From positions 310,001 to 374,000 of the forward strand of contig CAVPCU010000002.1 of assembly GCA_963702575.1 (NCBI GenBank): a DNA stretch of 64,000 nucleotides. Direction: 5' to 3'. The DNA is from VRUE01 sp963702575 (lineage in GTDB: Bacteria; Actinomycetota; Thermoleophilia; Solirubrobacterales; 70-9). The translations under genes were made by a program, and so were the position numbers. Position 1 is the first letter of the stretch, and the number at the start of each line of letters is the position of its first letter. The notes below the pieces were generated by a model. That model made no database searches. It was not told the origin of the DNA and saw only the letters and a list, made by a program, of their open reading frames with translations. Of this stretch, positions 16,724-25,000 are shown piece by piece.

Positions 16724-17329
16724 GGATCGCTTTCGCGACCCCTATCGAGCGGCGGTGAAAACCCCGAAAACGGCCTCCGCCGCCACCTCGCTCTGCAGAG
16801 CGGAAAGAGCCCCTCCCGCGCAGCTGACCACGCACACACACGATGTGTTGCGTCCGTGGTCAGCTGAGCGTCCGGGGAGGTAGGGAGAGGGGCGAGGTGG
16901 CGGCGGAGGATCGGAACCCGATCTGGAGTGGGCATCGGAGTAAGGAAGGGTGGGGAACAAGGAACAAGGGGGTTACCTGAAACTGATTCTCCGGACGTTG
17001 GTGGGTTGGGGGAGACGGTGCGGAGTGGGCGGCATGGGGAGGTCTCTGAGCTGGGGCCTGGGGTGGAGACGGTGGCGGCGGGGGCGGTTGCCGGGGGCGA
17101 GCGGTAGTCCCAAAGCCTGAAGCGGGGTAGGGGCCGGCGGGGAAAGGCCGAGCCGGTGCCCGAGCCAACCGGTCGGTGGATCGAGGCTCGCGCAGCGTGG
17201 CAGCGGCGTCGGGCGCTGCAAGGGCGCTGCGCGCCCTCCTGCGGCCCCTCGCTGCGCTCGGGGTTCCGCGCCCGCCGTCCGCCGCCTCGCGCTCGCCAAA
17301 TCGATCCACCGACACGGGAGGTTCGCGAC
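16724..17329. other. 606-bp non-coding region with dyads; candidate origin or control region
   Basis: No credible gene is present. It contains a perfect inverted repeat CAGCTGACCACG (16821-16832) / CGTGGTCAGCTG (16855-16866) with an inner CACACA..TGTGTTG stem. A ~290-bp stretch (16867-17155) has very strong purine and G excess on the plus strand. A second inverted repeat, GTCGGTGGATCGA (17172-17184) / TCGATCCACCGAC (17301-17313), encloses further hairpins just before the next gene. Between a sigma factor and the SSB genes, this could be a replication origin, transfer origin or control hub. Confidence 0.45.
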
Positions 17330-17659
17330 ATGAGCGCAGAACGATTCGAGATCCAGGCGATCGGCGCCGAGGGCGCCGAGCTGGTCCGCTACCGGGTCTC
17401 CGGCGGCGAGCGAGTGCTGATGGGTTGGCGACGGCCCGCCGGCATCGAGGTCAGTGACCGGCCGGTCGAGGGCCGGGCCCGGGCCTATGTGGTCGACCGC
17501 GGCTTTCGCTGCGTCGATCAGCTCACATCCTTCCTGCACGACTACGTCGACCAGGCAATCCGGCTCGACGCCTGCCCGATGGGTGGGGAGGCAATCGGCG
17601 CGATGCTTGCCGGGAGCGAGAGCGAGGCGCTGGCGCCGCTGCTCGGAGAGGCGGGCTGA
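17330..17659 (+). CDS. Hypothetical protein before ssb
   Basis: A 109-residue soluble protein with ACGGGAGG before ATG 17330. The N-terminal half is strand-rich (ERFEIQAIGAEGAELVRYRV). The C-terminal half includes GRARAYVVDRGFRCVDQLTS and an acidic helical tail. It ends 3 bp before an ssb gene, so they are co-transcribed. A role in DNA entry or replication is guessed from context only. Confidence 0.6.
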   Translation: MSAERFEIQAIGAEGAELVRYRVSGGERVLMGWRRPAGIEVSDRPVEGRARAYVVDRGFRCVDQLTSFLHDYVDQAIRLDACPMGGEAIGAMLAGSESEALAPLLGEAG

Positions 17660-17662
17660 GAG

Positions 17663-17977
17663 ATGAACAACGTCAGCTTCTTCGGCACGCTCGACTCCGA
17701 TCCCGAGCTGCTCGGGATGCCCGGCCGCGACATCTGCGAGTTCTGGCTCGCCGTCCACGGCCGCCGCGACAAGCACACCCTCTACGTCAAGGTCGTCGCT
17801 TTCATGGGTCTGGCCGAGCGTCTCGCCGCCGAGCTCTCCGAAGGAGATCGGGTGGCGGTCTCCGGACACCTTCGCTCCCAGCGTTGGCCCGGCGCTCGCC
17901 GGCTTTACCAGCACTCGGTGATCGCCCGCGATGTGCAGCGAGCCGAGCCGGCAAGCGTGGGTGAGAGCGCGTCGTGA
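17663..17977 (+). CDS. ssb: Single-stranded DNA-binding protein, copy 1
   Basis: A 104-residue OB-fold protein (MNNVSFFGTLDSDPEL, FWLAVHGRRDKHTLYVKVVA, LSEGDRVAVSGHLRSQRW). It is shorter than housekeeping SSB and lacks a long acidic C-terminal tail. Element SSBs coat transferred single strands and counter SOS induction. It follows the hypothetical gene by 3 bp. Two further ssb copies lie at 18206 and 22988. Confidence 0.85.
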   Translation: MNNVSFFGTLDSDPELLGMPGRDICEFWLAVHGRRDKHTLYVKVVAFMGLAERLAAELSEGDRVAVSGHLRSQRWPGARRLYQHSVIARDVQRAEPASVGESAS

Positions 17978-17984
17978 GGGCGGA

Positions 17985-18205
17985 CCCTTGGACAACCGGT
18001 CCGGTTGAGCGGTCCATCTTGGCTGGCCCATCGCACCCGTCGGGTCGGGTGTTCGCAGCTCCGCTTGATTTTGCCCCGACGGCGAGCGGCGCAAGGTCGC
18101 TGCGCTCCCCTTCCCTCACTGACGTTCGGTGCGCCGCTCGCCTTGACGGGGCTTCTGCGCTTCACAAGCGAACACCAGCCCCAACGGGCGGAAAAGGAGC
18201 ATCAG
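17985..18205. promoter_or_regulatory. Nested-hairpin leader before ssb copy 2
   Basis: Perfect arms GGCGAGCGGCGC (18081-18092) and GCGCCGCTCGCC (18131-18142) are extended outward by CCCCG (18074-18078) and CGGGG (18147-18151). A ribosome-binding GAAAAGGAG follows before ATG 18206. The structure would form in RNA or in single-stranded DNA. Confidence 0.6.
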
Positions 18206-18526
18206 ATGAACAGCGTCAACCTGGTAGGCCGACTGACCAAGGACCCCGAGCTCACCGAGCGCGGCGAGACCAAGGTCTGCGACCTGCGGATTGCGGTCAA
18301 CGGTCAGGGCGAAGCGCCTCCGTGCTTCATCGACGTGGCGGCGTTCAAAGGGCAGGCCGAGGCCTGCGCCAAGTACCTGAGCAAGGGTTCCCAGATCGCA
18401 GTCAGCGGTGCGATCCGCTACTCCGAGTGGGAGTCGAACGGATCGAAGCGCTCCAAGCACTCGGTGCTGGCACGCGAGGTCCGTTTCCTCGACCCGAAGC
18501 CCGAGGCCGAGGAGCAGAGCGAGTAA
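18206..18526 (+). CDS. ssb: Single-stranded DNA-binding protein, copy 2
   Basis: A 106-residue OB-fold SSB: MNSVNLVGRLTKDPELTERG, CDLRIAVNGQGEAPPCFIDV, and AKYLSKGSQIAVSGAIRYSE, with a short acidic tail (PKPEAEEQSE). Copies 2 and 3 are closer to each other than to copy 1. It has its own hairpin leader and is followed by a strong terminator, so it forms a single-gene unit. Confidence 0.9.
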   Translation: MNSVNLVGRLTKDPELTERGETKVCDLRIAVNGQGEAPPCFIDVAAFKGQAEACAKYLSKGSQIAVSGAIRYSEWESNGSKRSKHSVLAREVRFLDPKPEAEEQSE

Positions 18527-18542
18527 CGCGGCAGCGCACTCG

Positions 18543-18580
18543 ACCCCGAGAGGCCCGGCGAACGCCGGGCCTCTCGGGGT
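18543..18580 (+). terminator. Strong hairpin terminator after ssb copy 2
   Basis: A perfect 18-bp stem, ACCCCGAGAGGCCCGGCG / CGCCGGGCCTCTCGGGGT, with a two-base AA loop, 17 bp after the ssb stop. There is no T-run. It probably terminates or attenuates transcription before the next gene at 18618. Confidence 0.7.
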
Positions 18581-18617
18581 GTCCCCGGATTGGCGCGGCG
18601 CGCGTCTAGGAGGCGTG

Positions 18618-19277
18618 ATGACCAACGGCAGGACAGAGCGGATCAGCGAGCGCGACATCGAGGTGCTCGAGTTCGTCGCCCGCTTCGGCGTCGTCTCGCG
18701 CGCCGCCGTCGCGAGGTGGGCAGACACTGCACCGACTTGCACGCTCAACCGCGAGCGCCGCCTGCGCGAGGCGCGCTTGGTCGACGTTCGCTGCGGGGTG
18801 TGGGGCGAGGGCAAGCTGCTGGCCTGCACCGCCGCCGGCCTGGCCCTCAGCGGTCGCGGGGACCTGCGGCCGGGGCGCTTCTCTCTGGCGACCGCTCGCC
18901 ACGAGGCGGTGGTCTCCGAGTTCGCCGCCTTCCTCGAGCGCCGCGGCGAGCGGACGCTTTCAGAGCGCGAGATCGCCGCCCGCGAGCGCGAGCGGGGCGC
19001 GCGCATCCTCTCCGCCGAACTCGCGGGCGATCGCTTTCACCGCGCCGACCTGCTGCGGCTCGGCAGCGACGGCGAGCCGCCGGAGGCGATCGAGATCGAG
19101 CTGACCGCGAAGGGCCAGGCCCGGCTCGACGAGCTGCTGCGCGGCTGGCGCTGGCCGGTCGCAGAGCACCGCCTGCGCCGGGTCGTCTACCGCTGCCCGC
19201 CGCGCATCCGCCCCGTCGTCGAACGAGCAGTCGAGCGCACCAGGACGCAGGAAGCCGTTGCCGTGGAGGGGCTGTAG
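18618..19277 (+). CDS. Replication-relaxation-family protein, copy 1
   Basis: A 219-residue protein with AGGAGG before ATG 18618. A winged-helix is at residues ~8-75 (ISERDIEVLEFVARFGVVSR, then AAVARWADTA). A nuclease-like core follows at ~125-175 (HRADLLRLGSDGEPPEAIEI, then EIELTAKGQAR), with D...E-x-E-x(3)-K spacing of restriction-like folds. Family members are common on actinobacterial plasmids and ICEs; their exact biochemistry is poorly known. Paralogues are at 34930 and 36906. Confidence 0.65.
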   Translation: MTNGRTERISERDIEVLEFVARFGVVSRAAVARWADTAPTCTLNRERRLREARLVDVRCGVWGEGKLLACTAAGLALSGRGDLRPGRFSLATARHEAVVSEFAAFLERRGERTLSEREIAARERERGARILSAELAGDRFHRADLLRLGSDGEPPEAIEIELTAKGQARLDELLRGWRWPVAEHRLRRVVYRCPPRIRPVVERAVERTRTQEAVAVEGL

Positions 19278-19289
19278 GGGATGCGCTTG

Positions 19290-19459
19290 CTCGCCCCGCC
19301 ATCCGGGTTGGCTCTCGGCAGCGGCCTCAGTGTGCGACACACCTCGCCTCCCCGGCGAGACCTCGCTATCGCGCCCCTTACGGGGGACGGCCCACGCCGG
19401 CCGGCTCGCTCGCGCCGCCTGAGGAGGCCGATGCCGAACGTCAACCGATCGGAGGGGAC
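19290..19459. promoter_or_regulatory. Hairpin-rich leader before DUF2493 gene
   Basis: Outer arms CCTCAG (19325-19330) and CTGAGG (19419-19424) enclose several smaller GC hairpins. GGAGGGG precedes ATG 19460. It has the same general architecture as the other leaders of this block but an unrelated sequence. Confidence 0.4.
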
Positions 19460-19813
19460 ATGAGTGACCACGCGGTTATCGCCCTGTTTTGCGGCTCTCG
19501 CGATTGGAGTGATCGCGAGAGCATCCGCGCCGAGGTGAAGGCGCTCGCGCCCGGCTCGATCGTCGTCGAGGGCGGCGCCCGCGGCGCCGATCGCATCGCG
19601 CAGGAGGAGGCTCGGTCGCTGGGCATTCACGTCGCGACGGTGGCTGCCCTCTGGCGCAGCCTCGGCCGCTCGGCCGGCCCGCGGCGAAACGAGGCGATGT
19701 TGCGACTGGGGCCCGACGTCGTTCACGCGTATCCGCTGGGCGGGCGCGGCACCGCCCACATGATCGCCGCGGCCGAGCGGGCCGGGGTCGAGGTGGTGGT
19801 CCACGGTGGGTAG
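19460..19813 (+). CDS. DUF2493 / SLOG-family nucleotide-binding protein
   Basis: A 117-residue Rossmann-like SLOG protein: ALFCGSRDWSDRESIRAEVK, then IVVEGGARGADRIAQEEARS and GPRRNEAMLRLGPDVVHAYP. This is the YspA-type DUF2493 pattern. SLOG domains bind nucleotides or nucleic-acid-derived ligands, and DprA on this element belongs to the same superfamily. The start has GGAGGGG. The specific role on mobile elements is unknown. Confidence 0.8.
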   Translation: MSDHAVIALFCGSRDWSDRESIRAEVKALAPGSIVVEGGARGADRIAQEEARSLGIHVATVAALWRSLGRSAGPRRNEAMLRLGPDVVHAYPLGGRGTAHMIAAAERAGVEVVVHGG

Positions 19814-20288
19814 CCGTCGATCAGCTGAGGGTGACACGACGCAGTCGAGTGCCGAGGTCCGGCCGAAGGGTGAGCGGTTCGAGGCGGTGCCAAGCGGTCA
19901 TCGTCGCGGCCCCACGTTCGGCACCTGCGACGAGGCAATCGTTCATGCGGAAGGACTCGCGCAGCGGGTCCTGGTCATGAACGGAACCGGAAAGGTCGAG
20001 CGTGTAGTGCACTCGCGCGGAGATCTCGGTGCGCTGATTGCCGAGTACGACGAGATAGTCCATAGAGACGTACACAAGGAGCGCGACTGCCATTGGCAGA
20101 TCGCCGAGCGCTGGTCCTACGGCGAGTGCGCCGGCTGGTTCGTGGAGCACGACGGCTACTGCTACGAGGGACTCGATGCAGACTACGGCGAGGATGGTCC
20201 TCACCCGAGTCGCGCGGAGGCCGAGCGCTGTATGGCCGAGCACCTGCGCGCCGCTATCGCATCTGTGCAGAGGTGGCACGGTGGTTAA
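19806..20288 (+). CDS. Hypothetical protein
   Basis: A 160-residue protein from GTG 19806, overlapping the DUF2493 stop by 8 bp, so probably coupled. The first ~35 residues look disordered. The rest is acidic with many aromatic residues and cysteines (WQIAERWSYGECAGWFVEHD, then YCYEGLDADYGEDG). No family is recognised. Confidence 0.5.
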   Translation: MGSRRSAEGDTTQSSAEVRPKGERFEAVPSGHRRGPTFGTCDEAIVHAEGLAQRVLVMNGTGKVERVVHSRGDLGALIAEYDEIVHRDVHKERDCHWQIAERWSYGECAGWFVEHDGYCYEGLDADYGEDGPHPSRAEAERCMAEHLRAAIASVQRWHGG

Positions 20289-20316
20289 TGGTTCCCCTTT
20301 CGATGCCCGTGGAGCC

Positions 20317-20434
20317 GGCTTCGCAACTGCGCTCCATCTTGCCCCACTGCTCGCCCGGCGCAAGGGGCTTCGCCCCTTCCCCTGCGGTGCGCCGCGCTGC
20401 GCGGTGGGGCCTATGTCGCTTCGCAAGCGAAGCC
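20317..20434. promoter_or_regulatory. Leader with nested and competing stems before DUF3072 gene
   Basis: The outer pair is GGCTTCGC (20317-20324) / GCGAAGCC (20427-20434), the middle pair CCCCAC (20342-20347) / GTGGGG (20404-20409), and the inner pair AAGGGG / CCCCTT (20362-20378). The right outer arm can instead pair locally with GCTTCGC at 20418-20424, so two mutually exclusive folds exist. GAGAGGAGCACGAG then leads to ATG 20460. Confidence 0.6.
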
Positions 20435-20459
20435 AGCCCACGAGCGAGAGGAGCACGAG

Positions 20460-20729
20460 ATGAGCGTCACCGCCAGACCCCCGAGCGCCAAGCAGATGCG
20501 CTACCTGCGCAGCCTGGCGACGCAGCGCGGCGAGTCCTTCGCCTACCCGCAGACGGCGGCCGAGGCCTCGGCCGAGATCGAACGGCTGAAGGGCCGGCGC
20601 CGCAGCAGCGCCACCGAGCGCCAGATCGAGCGCCTCGATCTGAGCCGCGATATGGCCGCCCGCGGCGGCGCCGCCGCGGTGCGCGAGTCCGAGATCACCG
20701 GCTACGGCTCCTCGGCGCGGTGGAGGTGA
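20460..20729 (+). CDS. DUF3072-like small protein
   Basis: An 89-residue protein with the pattern PSAKQMRYLRSLATQRGESF, then YPQTAAEASAEIERLKGRRR, repeated in part as SATERQIERLDLSRDMA. This matches small DUF3072-type proteins found on plasmids and phages; function unknown. It is the first gene after a competing-stem leader and is followed after 7 bp by the DUF4326 gene. Confidence 0.7.
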   Translation: MSVTARPPSAKQMRYLRSLATQRGESFAYPQTAAEASAEIERLKGRRRSSATERQIERLDLSRDMAARGGAAAVRESEITGYGSSARWR

Positions 20730-20736
20730 GCGGCAG

Positions 20737-21144
20737 ATGAGCGTGGTCCACTGCAAGCGCGAGCCCTACGACGTCTACATCGGCCGCGGCCGCGATCCGC
20801 GCACGGGAGAGCCGGGTCGCTGGGGCAACCCGTTCTCCCACCGGCCGAGCCGGGTCACGGGCGTTACCGTCGTCGGCAGCCGCGCGGAGGCGATCGAGCG
20901 CTACCGCCGCTGGCTGTGGGAGGAGATCGAGTCCGGTCGCGTAGATCTCGCCGAGCTTGCCTCTCTGCACGGCAAGGCGCTCGGCTGTTGGTGTCAGCCC
21001 GAGCCATGCCATGGCGAGGTGCTCGAGGCGGCGGCGTTCTGGGCTCTTGGCGCGCAGGCTCGCGCGCCGGGCCGCGGCGTTGAGGGCTCGGGGGCGCACC
21101 GTGCGCTGAGTTTGCGGCCCGAATCCCTACGCGGGAACCGGTAG
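20737..21144 (+). CDS. DUF4326 protein
   Basis: A 135-residue protein. The first ~100 residues match DUF4326: YDVYIGRGRDPRTGEPGRWG, NPFSHRP, RYRRWLWEEIESGRVDLAEL and LGCWCQPEPCHGEVLEAAA with a Cys/His cluster. The family is common in phage and plasmid genomes; its activity is not established. The C-terminal ~35 residues are low complexity. A terminator follows. Confidence 0.8.
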   Translation: MSVVHCKREPYDVYIGRGRDPRTGEPGRWGNPFSHRPSRVTGVTVVGSRAEAIERYRRWLWEEIESGRVDLAELASLHGKALGCWCQPEPCHGEVLEAAAFWALGAQARAPGRGVEGSGAHRALSLRPESLRGNR

Positions 21145-21171
21145 GAGCCCGCCAAGGCGAGCCAGCCCGCG

Positions 21172-21203
21172 AAGGCCCCGGCGAGAGCCGGGGCCTTTCT
21201 TTC
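21172..21203 (+). terminator. Intrinsic terminator ending the leading block
   Basis: Stem AAGGCCCCGGC (21172-21182) and GCCGGGGCCTT (21187-21197), loop GAGA, followed by the T-rich tail TCTTTCT. It lies 28 bp after the DUF4326 stop. Confidence 0.85.
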
Positions 21204-21207
21204 TGGT

Positions 21208-21224
21208 CAAAAGGGTCCCTTTTG
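21208..21224. promoter_or_regulatory. AT-rich palindrome before the conjugation block
   Basis: A perfect inverted repeat, CAAAAGGG-T-CCCTTTTG, the only AT-rich palindrome in this GC-rich junction. It lies between the terminator of the leading block and the coupling-protein start. It could be an operator or part of a transfer origin. Confidence 0.5.
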
Positions 21225-21247
21225 CGCCGCGCGCCCGTCTTGGTGGT

Positions 21248-22984
21248 ATGAGGCACTCGGTCTTCCGCCACAGCCCCCCGCCGCACCTGCCGGCTATCAC
21301 CTACGCAGGTGGCCCGGTCGCGAAGATCGCGCTCGCCTTCTTCGCGGCGGGGGCGATCGGGGTGGCGCTCGCCCACTACCTGCGCACGCGGCGCCAGATG
21401 GCATGGACCTGGAGCCTGCTGACGCTCGTTCCGCCCTCGGCGACTATTGCGGCGCTGATCGAAGGCGTTTTCCCGCTGACGTTTACCAGTGGCCTTGCGC
21501 TCGCCGCGATGGTCGGCCTCGCCTTCGGCTCCATCGCCTACAGCGTCCACACCCGCGCCGACGACCGCCGCTCCGGGGCCGACCGCGAGGCGGCGGCCAA
21601 GCGCCGCCGCGGCGTGCTCGACGCCCCGCGTCGCCGCGCCGCGCAGCGATTCGGACCCGGGCGTCGCCTGCTCGAGAAGCAGGTGCCGCTCGGCCGCGAC
21701 GAGCGCGGCGCGCTCGTCTGCATCTCTCGCGGCACCGCCTCCTCGGGCGCCCACGTCCTGATCCCCGGCGCGACCGGCGCCGGCAAGACGACTTCTCTGG
21801 CCGCTCTGCTGGTCGACTACGTCGGCAGCTCGGGCTTCGGCGCGGTCGTCTTGGAGGCGAAGTCCGACGAGCGCCCTGCGCGAGGCGGCGGCCAGCGGCG
21901 GCGGCGCGCAGCGGAGTCCCCTTCCGCCTCGTCTCGCCCGAGGGGCCTTGCGGCTATGACCCGCTGGCGCGGGGCAGCCTCGACGAGCGCTCCGAGCGGC
22001 TGATCGCCGCCCAGGAGTGGGGCTCGGGCGACGCCGACTTCTACCGCCAGGCGGCCTCGCCCTTCCTGCGCCTGCGCCCTGCGAGGTGCTCGACGCCAGC
22101 TCCGAGCCGCTCACGCTCGCCCGCCGTCGCCCGCTTCTGCGACCCCGACCGGCTCTCGGAGCTGGCGATCGCCGACTGCCCGGAGGCCCTGGCGCTCGAG
22201 GTGCCGCGAGCAGTCCAAGCTGCTGCGCTCCGATGAGCGCCGCGCGATCGCCGGCCTGGGCGCCCGGCTGCGCAACCTCGCCTCCTCGGAGTTCGCCGGC
22301 CGCTGGCTCGACCCCGCGCGGCTCGGCGAGCGCGCCGTCGACCTGCGCGCGGCGATCGGCCGCCGCGAGGTCGTCTACTTCCGCTTCGACACCGATCGCA
22401 CCGGCAACGTCGGCCGGGCGATCGCCCAGATGGTCCTGCTCGACCTCGGTGCTGCGGCCAGCGCGATGATGGGCCACGGGGTCGGCACCTTCGTCGCGAT
22501 CGACGAGTTCGGCGCGCTGGAGGCCCCGGCGCTGGAGCGCCTCTATGCCCGCGGCCGCGCCGCCGGCTTCAGCGTCGCCGTCGGCACCCAGACGCTCGCC
22601 GACCTGCGCGCCGCCGGCCCGGCGGTGCGCGAGCGGGTCGGCGCGACCGTCTCGGCGTCGTCTGCCACCGGATCGGCGAGCAGGCCGACGCCGAGTGGGT
22701 CGCCGAGCTGATCGGCGCGGTGCCGGCCTGGGAGACGACGATCCGCACCGGCGGCTGGGGCGATGCCGACCGAGGAGGGGACGCGGACCCGCGGCTACCG
22801 CTTCGAGGTCAATCCCTCCGAGCTGCAGCGCCTCGGGCGCGGCGAGGCGTGCGTGGCGCGGCTCGACGAGACCGGGGCGCGGCGCAGCGCGCCGGGCCCG
22901 GGTGGTGCCGCGCTGTGGGAGCGCTTCGCGGCCCAACGGGGGCCGCACGAGCAAAGAGCCCGAAGGGCTCGGAAGGAGAAGTGA
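21248..22984 (+). CDS. VirD4/TraD-like T4SS coupling ATPase (frameshifted)
   Basis: Two N-terminal membrane segments (IALAFFAAGAIGVALAHYL, then a second at ~60-100) precede a Walker A (LIPGATGAGKTTSLAALLV). Distal motifs include YFRFDTDRTGNVGRAIAQMV, the Walker B-like FVAIDEFGALEAPALERLYA, and SVAVGTQTLADLRAAGP. This is a type IV coupling protein that would bring DNA to the conjugation channel. The frame changes about six times between ~21885 and ~22765, so this is either a pseudogene or error-rich sequence; the pieces together give a normal full-length protein. Confidence 0.7.
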
Positions 22985-22987
22985 GAG

Positions 22988-23336
22988 ATGAACACGGTGA
23001 CGATGATCGGGACCCTGACCAGGGATCCCGAGATGCAGCAACGGGGGTGAGACGAAGGTCTGCTCGATGCGGCTGGCCGAGCTGAACGGGCGCAAAGAAA
23101 TCGCCCCTCTACATCAACGTCGCGGCCTTCGGCCGCCAGGCCGAGACGTGCAAGCAAATACCTCGCCAAAGGCCGGCACGTCGCGGTCAGCGGCCGGCTG
23201 CGCTTCCGCGAGTGGGAGGCCGACGAGGGCGGCAAGCGCTCCGAGCACTCGATCGCCGCCGACCGGGTCGACTTCCTCCCCGGCGGCAAGCGGCCGGAGC
23301 GCTCCAGCGAGGAGGAGCGACGAGGACGACGAGTAG
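22988..23336 (+). CDS. ssb: Single-stranded DNA-binding protein, copy 3 (frameshifted)
   Basis: It starts MNTVTMIGTLTRDPEMQQRG and then needs frame corrections at ~23047, ~23100 and ~23155 to read ETKVCSMRLAELNGRKEIA, PLYINVAAFGRQAETCK, YLAKGRHVAVSGRLRFREWE, and an acidic tail (SDEDDE). Each break is an extra base in a homopolymer (GGGGG, AAA, AAA). The corrected protein is a normal SSB like copy 2. It lies 3 bp after the coupling protein. Confidence 0.7.
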
Positions 23337-23526
23337 GTAGGTAGCCGGATGTGCGAGGCCCGGCGCCGCGCCCGGGCCTCGCAGCTATCTCGGGGCAGCC
23401 TGGCGGTGTTGCATTCGACATGGGGGGTATCGATTCGCGGCCGCGCCCCGTCTTGGGTGCGATGGAGACGATTCGCCGGGGCCCGGGTGGCCACCGAGAC
23501 GCTGTGGGGCGTTCGCCGGTCACCTG

Positions 23527-24961
23527 ATGGAGGCCGGCCTCGGCCGCCTCGCGCCTGCGGGCGCGCAGCTTCGAGCGCGAGTGCGAGCGGCTGCGCCCGC
23601 TCGGGCGAGGCCTACGTGCTGCGCCGCTTCGGCGACGTCGCTCGGCCGCGCCGACGCCGAGGACGCGGTCGCCGAGGTGCTGATCCGCCTGCACCGCCGC
23701 GCTCGCGAAGGCCGCGCGCCCGACAACCTGCGCGCGGTGTTCTTCACCAGCGTCCGCAACGCGGCGATCGACCTGCTGCGCGCCCGCGCGGCGCGGCCGG
23801 CGACGGTGGCGCTGGAGGCGGCCGCCGACGGCGCCCGACGAGGGCGGCGGTGCCCGGCCGAGCGGGCCGAGAGCCACGAGGATGCGGTTCGTCTGCAGGA
23901 GGCGCTGGCGCGAATGCGCGGCAACTATCGCGAGACGATCCTCCTGCGCTTCGGCCTCGGCCTCAAGGTGCCGGAGATCGCCGCCCACTTCCAGATCAGC
24001 GAGGCGGCGGCGAAGAAGCGCGTGCTGCGTGCCGCCGCCCAGGTGCGCAAGCGGATGGCGTCGATCGACGCAGAGGAGTTCTGCCCGCAGATGCGCGAGC
24101 TCGCCCGTGCCTCGGCCTTCGAGCGTGAGGCAAGCGGCCTGGCTGAGCGAGTCCGAGGCCGAGGCCCTGCGCGCCCACTTCTCCCACTGCGGCTCCTGCC
24201 GCGCCTACCTCGTGCGGCTGCGCGGCGAGCTGCACGAGCTCGGCTCGAGCGCGCTCGCCGGCCTCCTGGCCAGCGGGCGCCTGGGGGGCAGGGTCGACGT
24301 CCTGCACCAGCTGGGCCACTGGGCCGGGGCGGCAGCCGACGGCGCCCAGGGCGCCGTCGGGAGGCTGCGCCACCTCGCCCTGCGCAGCGCGGCCCCATTC
24401 TCCTCCGGAGACGGTGCAGCGGGGATGGCGCTGGGGACCGGGCAGAAGATCGCCGCGGTCTGCGGAGCCGGCGCCGCGGCGACCGCCACTTGCCTGCTGA
24501 GCGGTGCGGTCGGCCCCGGCATCGGCGCCGCGTTGCATCCGAGCCACGCCGATCAGCGGCCGGCGGCGAAGGTGAAGAGGTTGTCTTCCTCCGACCTTAC
24601 GCCCGCTCCCCTACTCAGCCAACCTCCCGCCGGCGCAGCGGCCGAAACGGCTCAGAGTGCTCCCACTGGATCGGAATCGAGGCACCAGGCGCCGTCGGAA
24701 CCGACGCCAACCGCTCCCGCGCCGCCCCAGACCTCCGAAGCGGTGGGCGAAGCGAGCGCGCCGAGCGCACCCCCGAGCGAGTTCGGCATCGACGAAAGCT
24801 CCTCCTCTGGCTCCGGATCGGGGTCCGGCGCGAGCGCCGCCGAATCGCCGCCGCCGGCGCCGGAAGCTCCCGCATCGGGGGGCGGGAGCAGCGGCGCCGG
24901 CGGCGCCCGGTCGGGATCTGGCGCCTCGAGCGGCGGCGGCTCGGTCGGCTTTCACGGCTGA
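23527..24961 (+). CDS. ECF-like sigma factor fused to zinc-finger and membrane segment (frameshifted)
   Basis: The N-terminal part is a sigma factor: EAYVLRRFGDV, DAEDAVAEVLIRLHRRAREG (region 2), then MRGNYRETILLRFGLGLKVP and ISEAAAKKRVLRAAAQVRKR (region 4). It is followed in another frame by a zinc-finger-like HFSHCGSCRAYLVRLRGEL, a hydrophobic segment (IAAVCGAGAAATATCLL) and a long Pro/Ser/Gly-rich tail. After frame correction it is a sigma factor carrying its own membrane anti-sigma-like module. Breaks lie near 23610, 23645, 23845 and 24130. It sits among the conjugation genes. Confidence 0.6.
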
Positions 24962-25000
24962 GGGGGTATCGAAGCTCGCCGCCCGCCCGTCTCGGGGGTG

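Noticed and set aside
8733..20459. Integron-like gene cassettes with attC sites
   Set aside because: The hairpins precede genes and carry the ribosome-binding site; no GTTRRRY-type core sites or integron integrase are visible.
20864..23095. A 743-codon minus-strand open frame
   Set aside because: It lies opposite DUF4326 and the coupling ATPase, whose conserved motifs (Walker A and B) are on the + strand.
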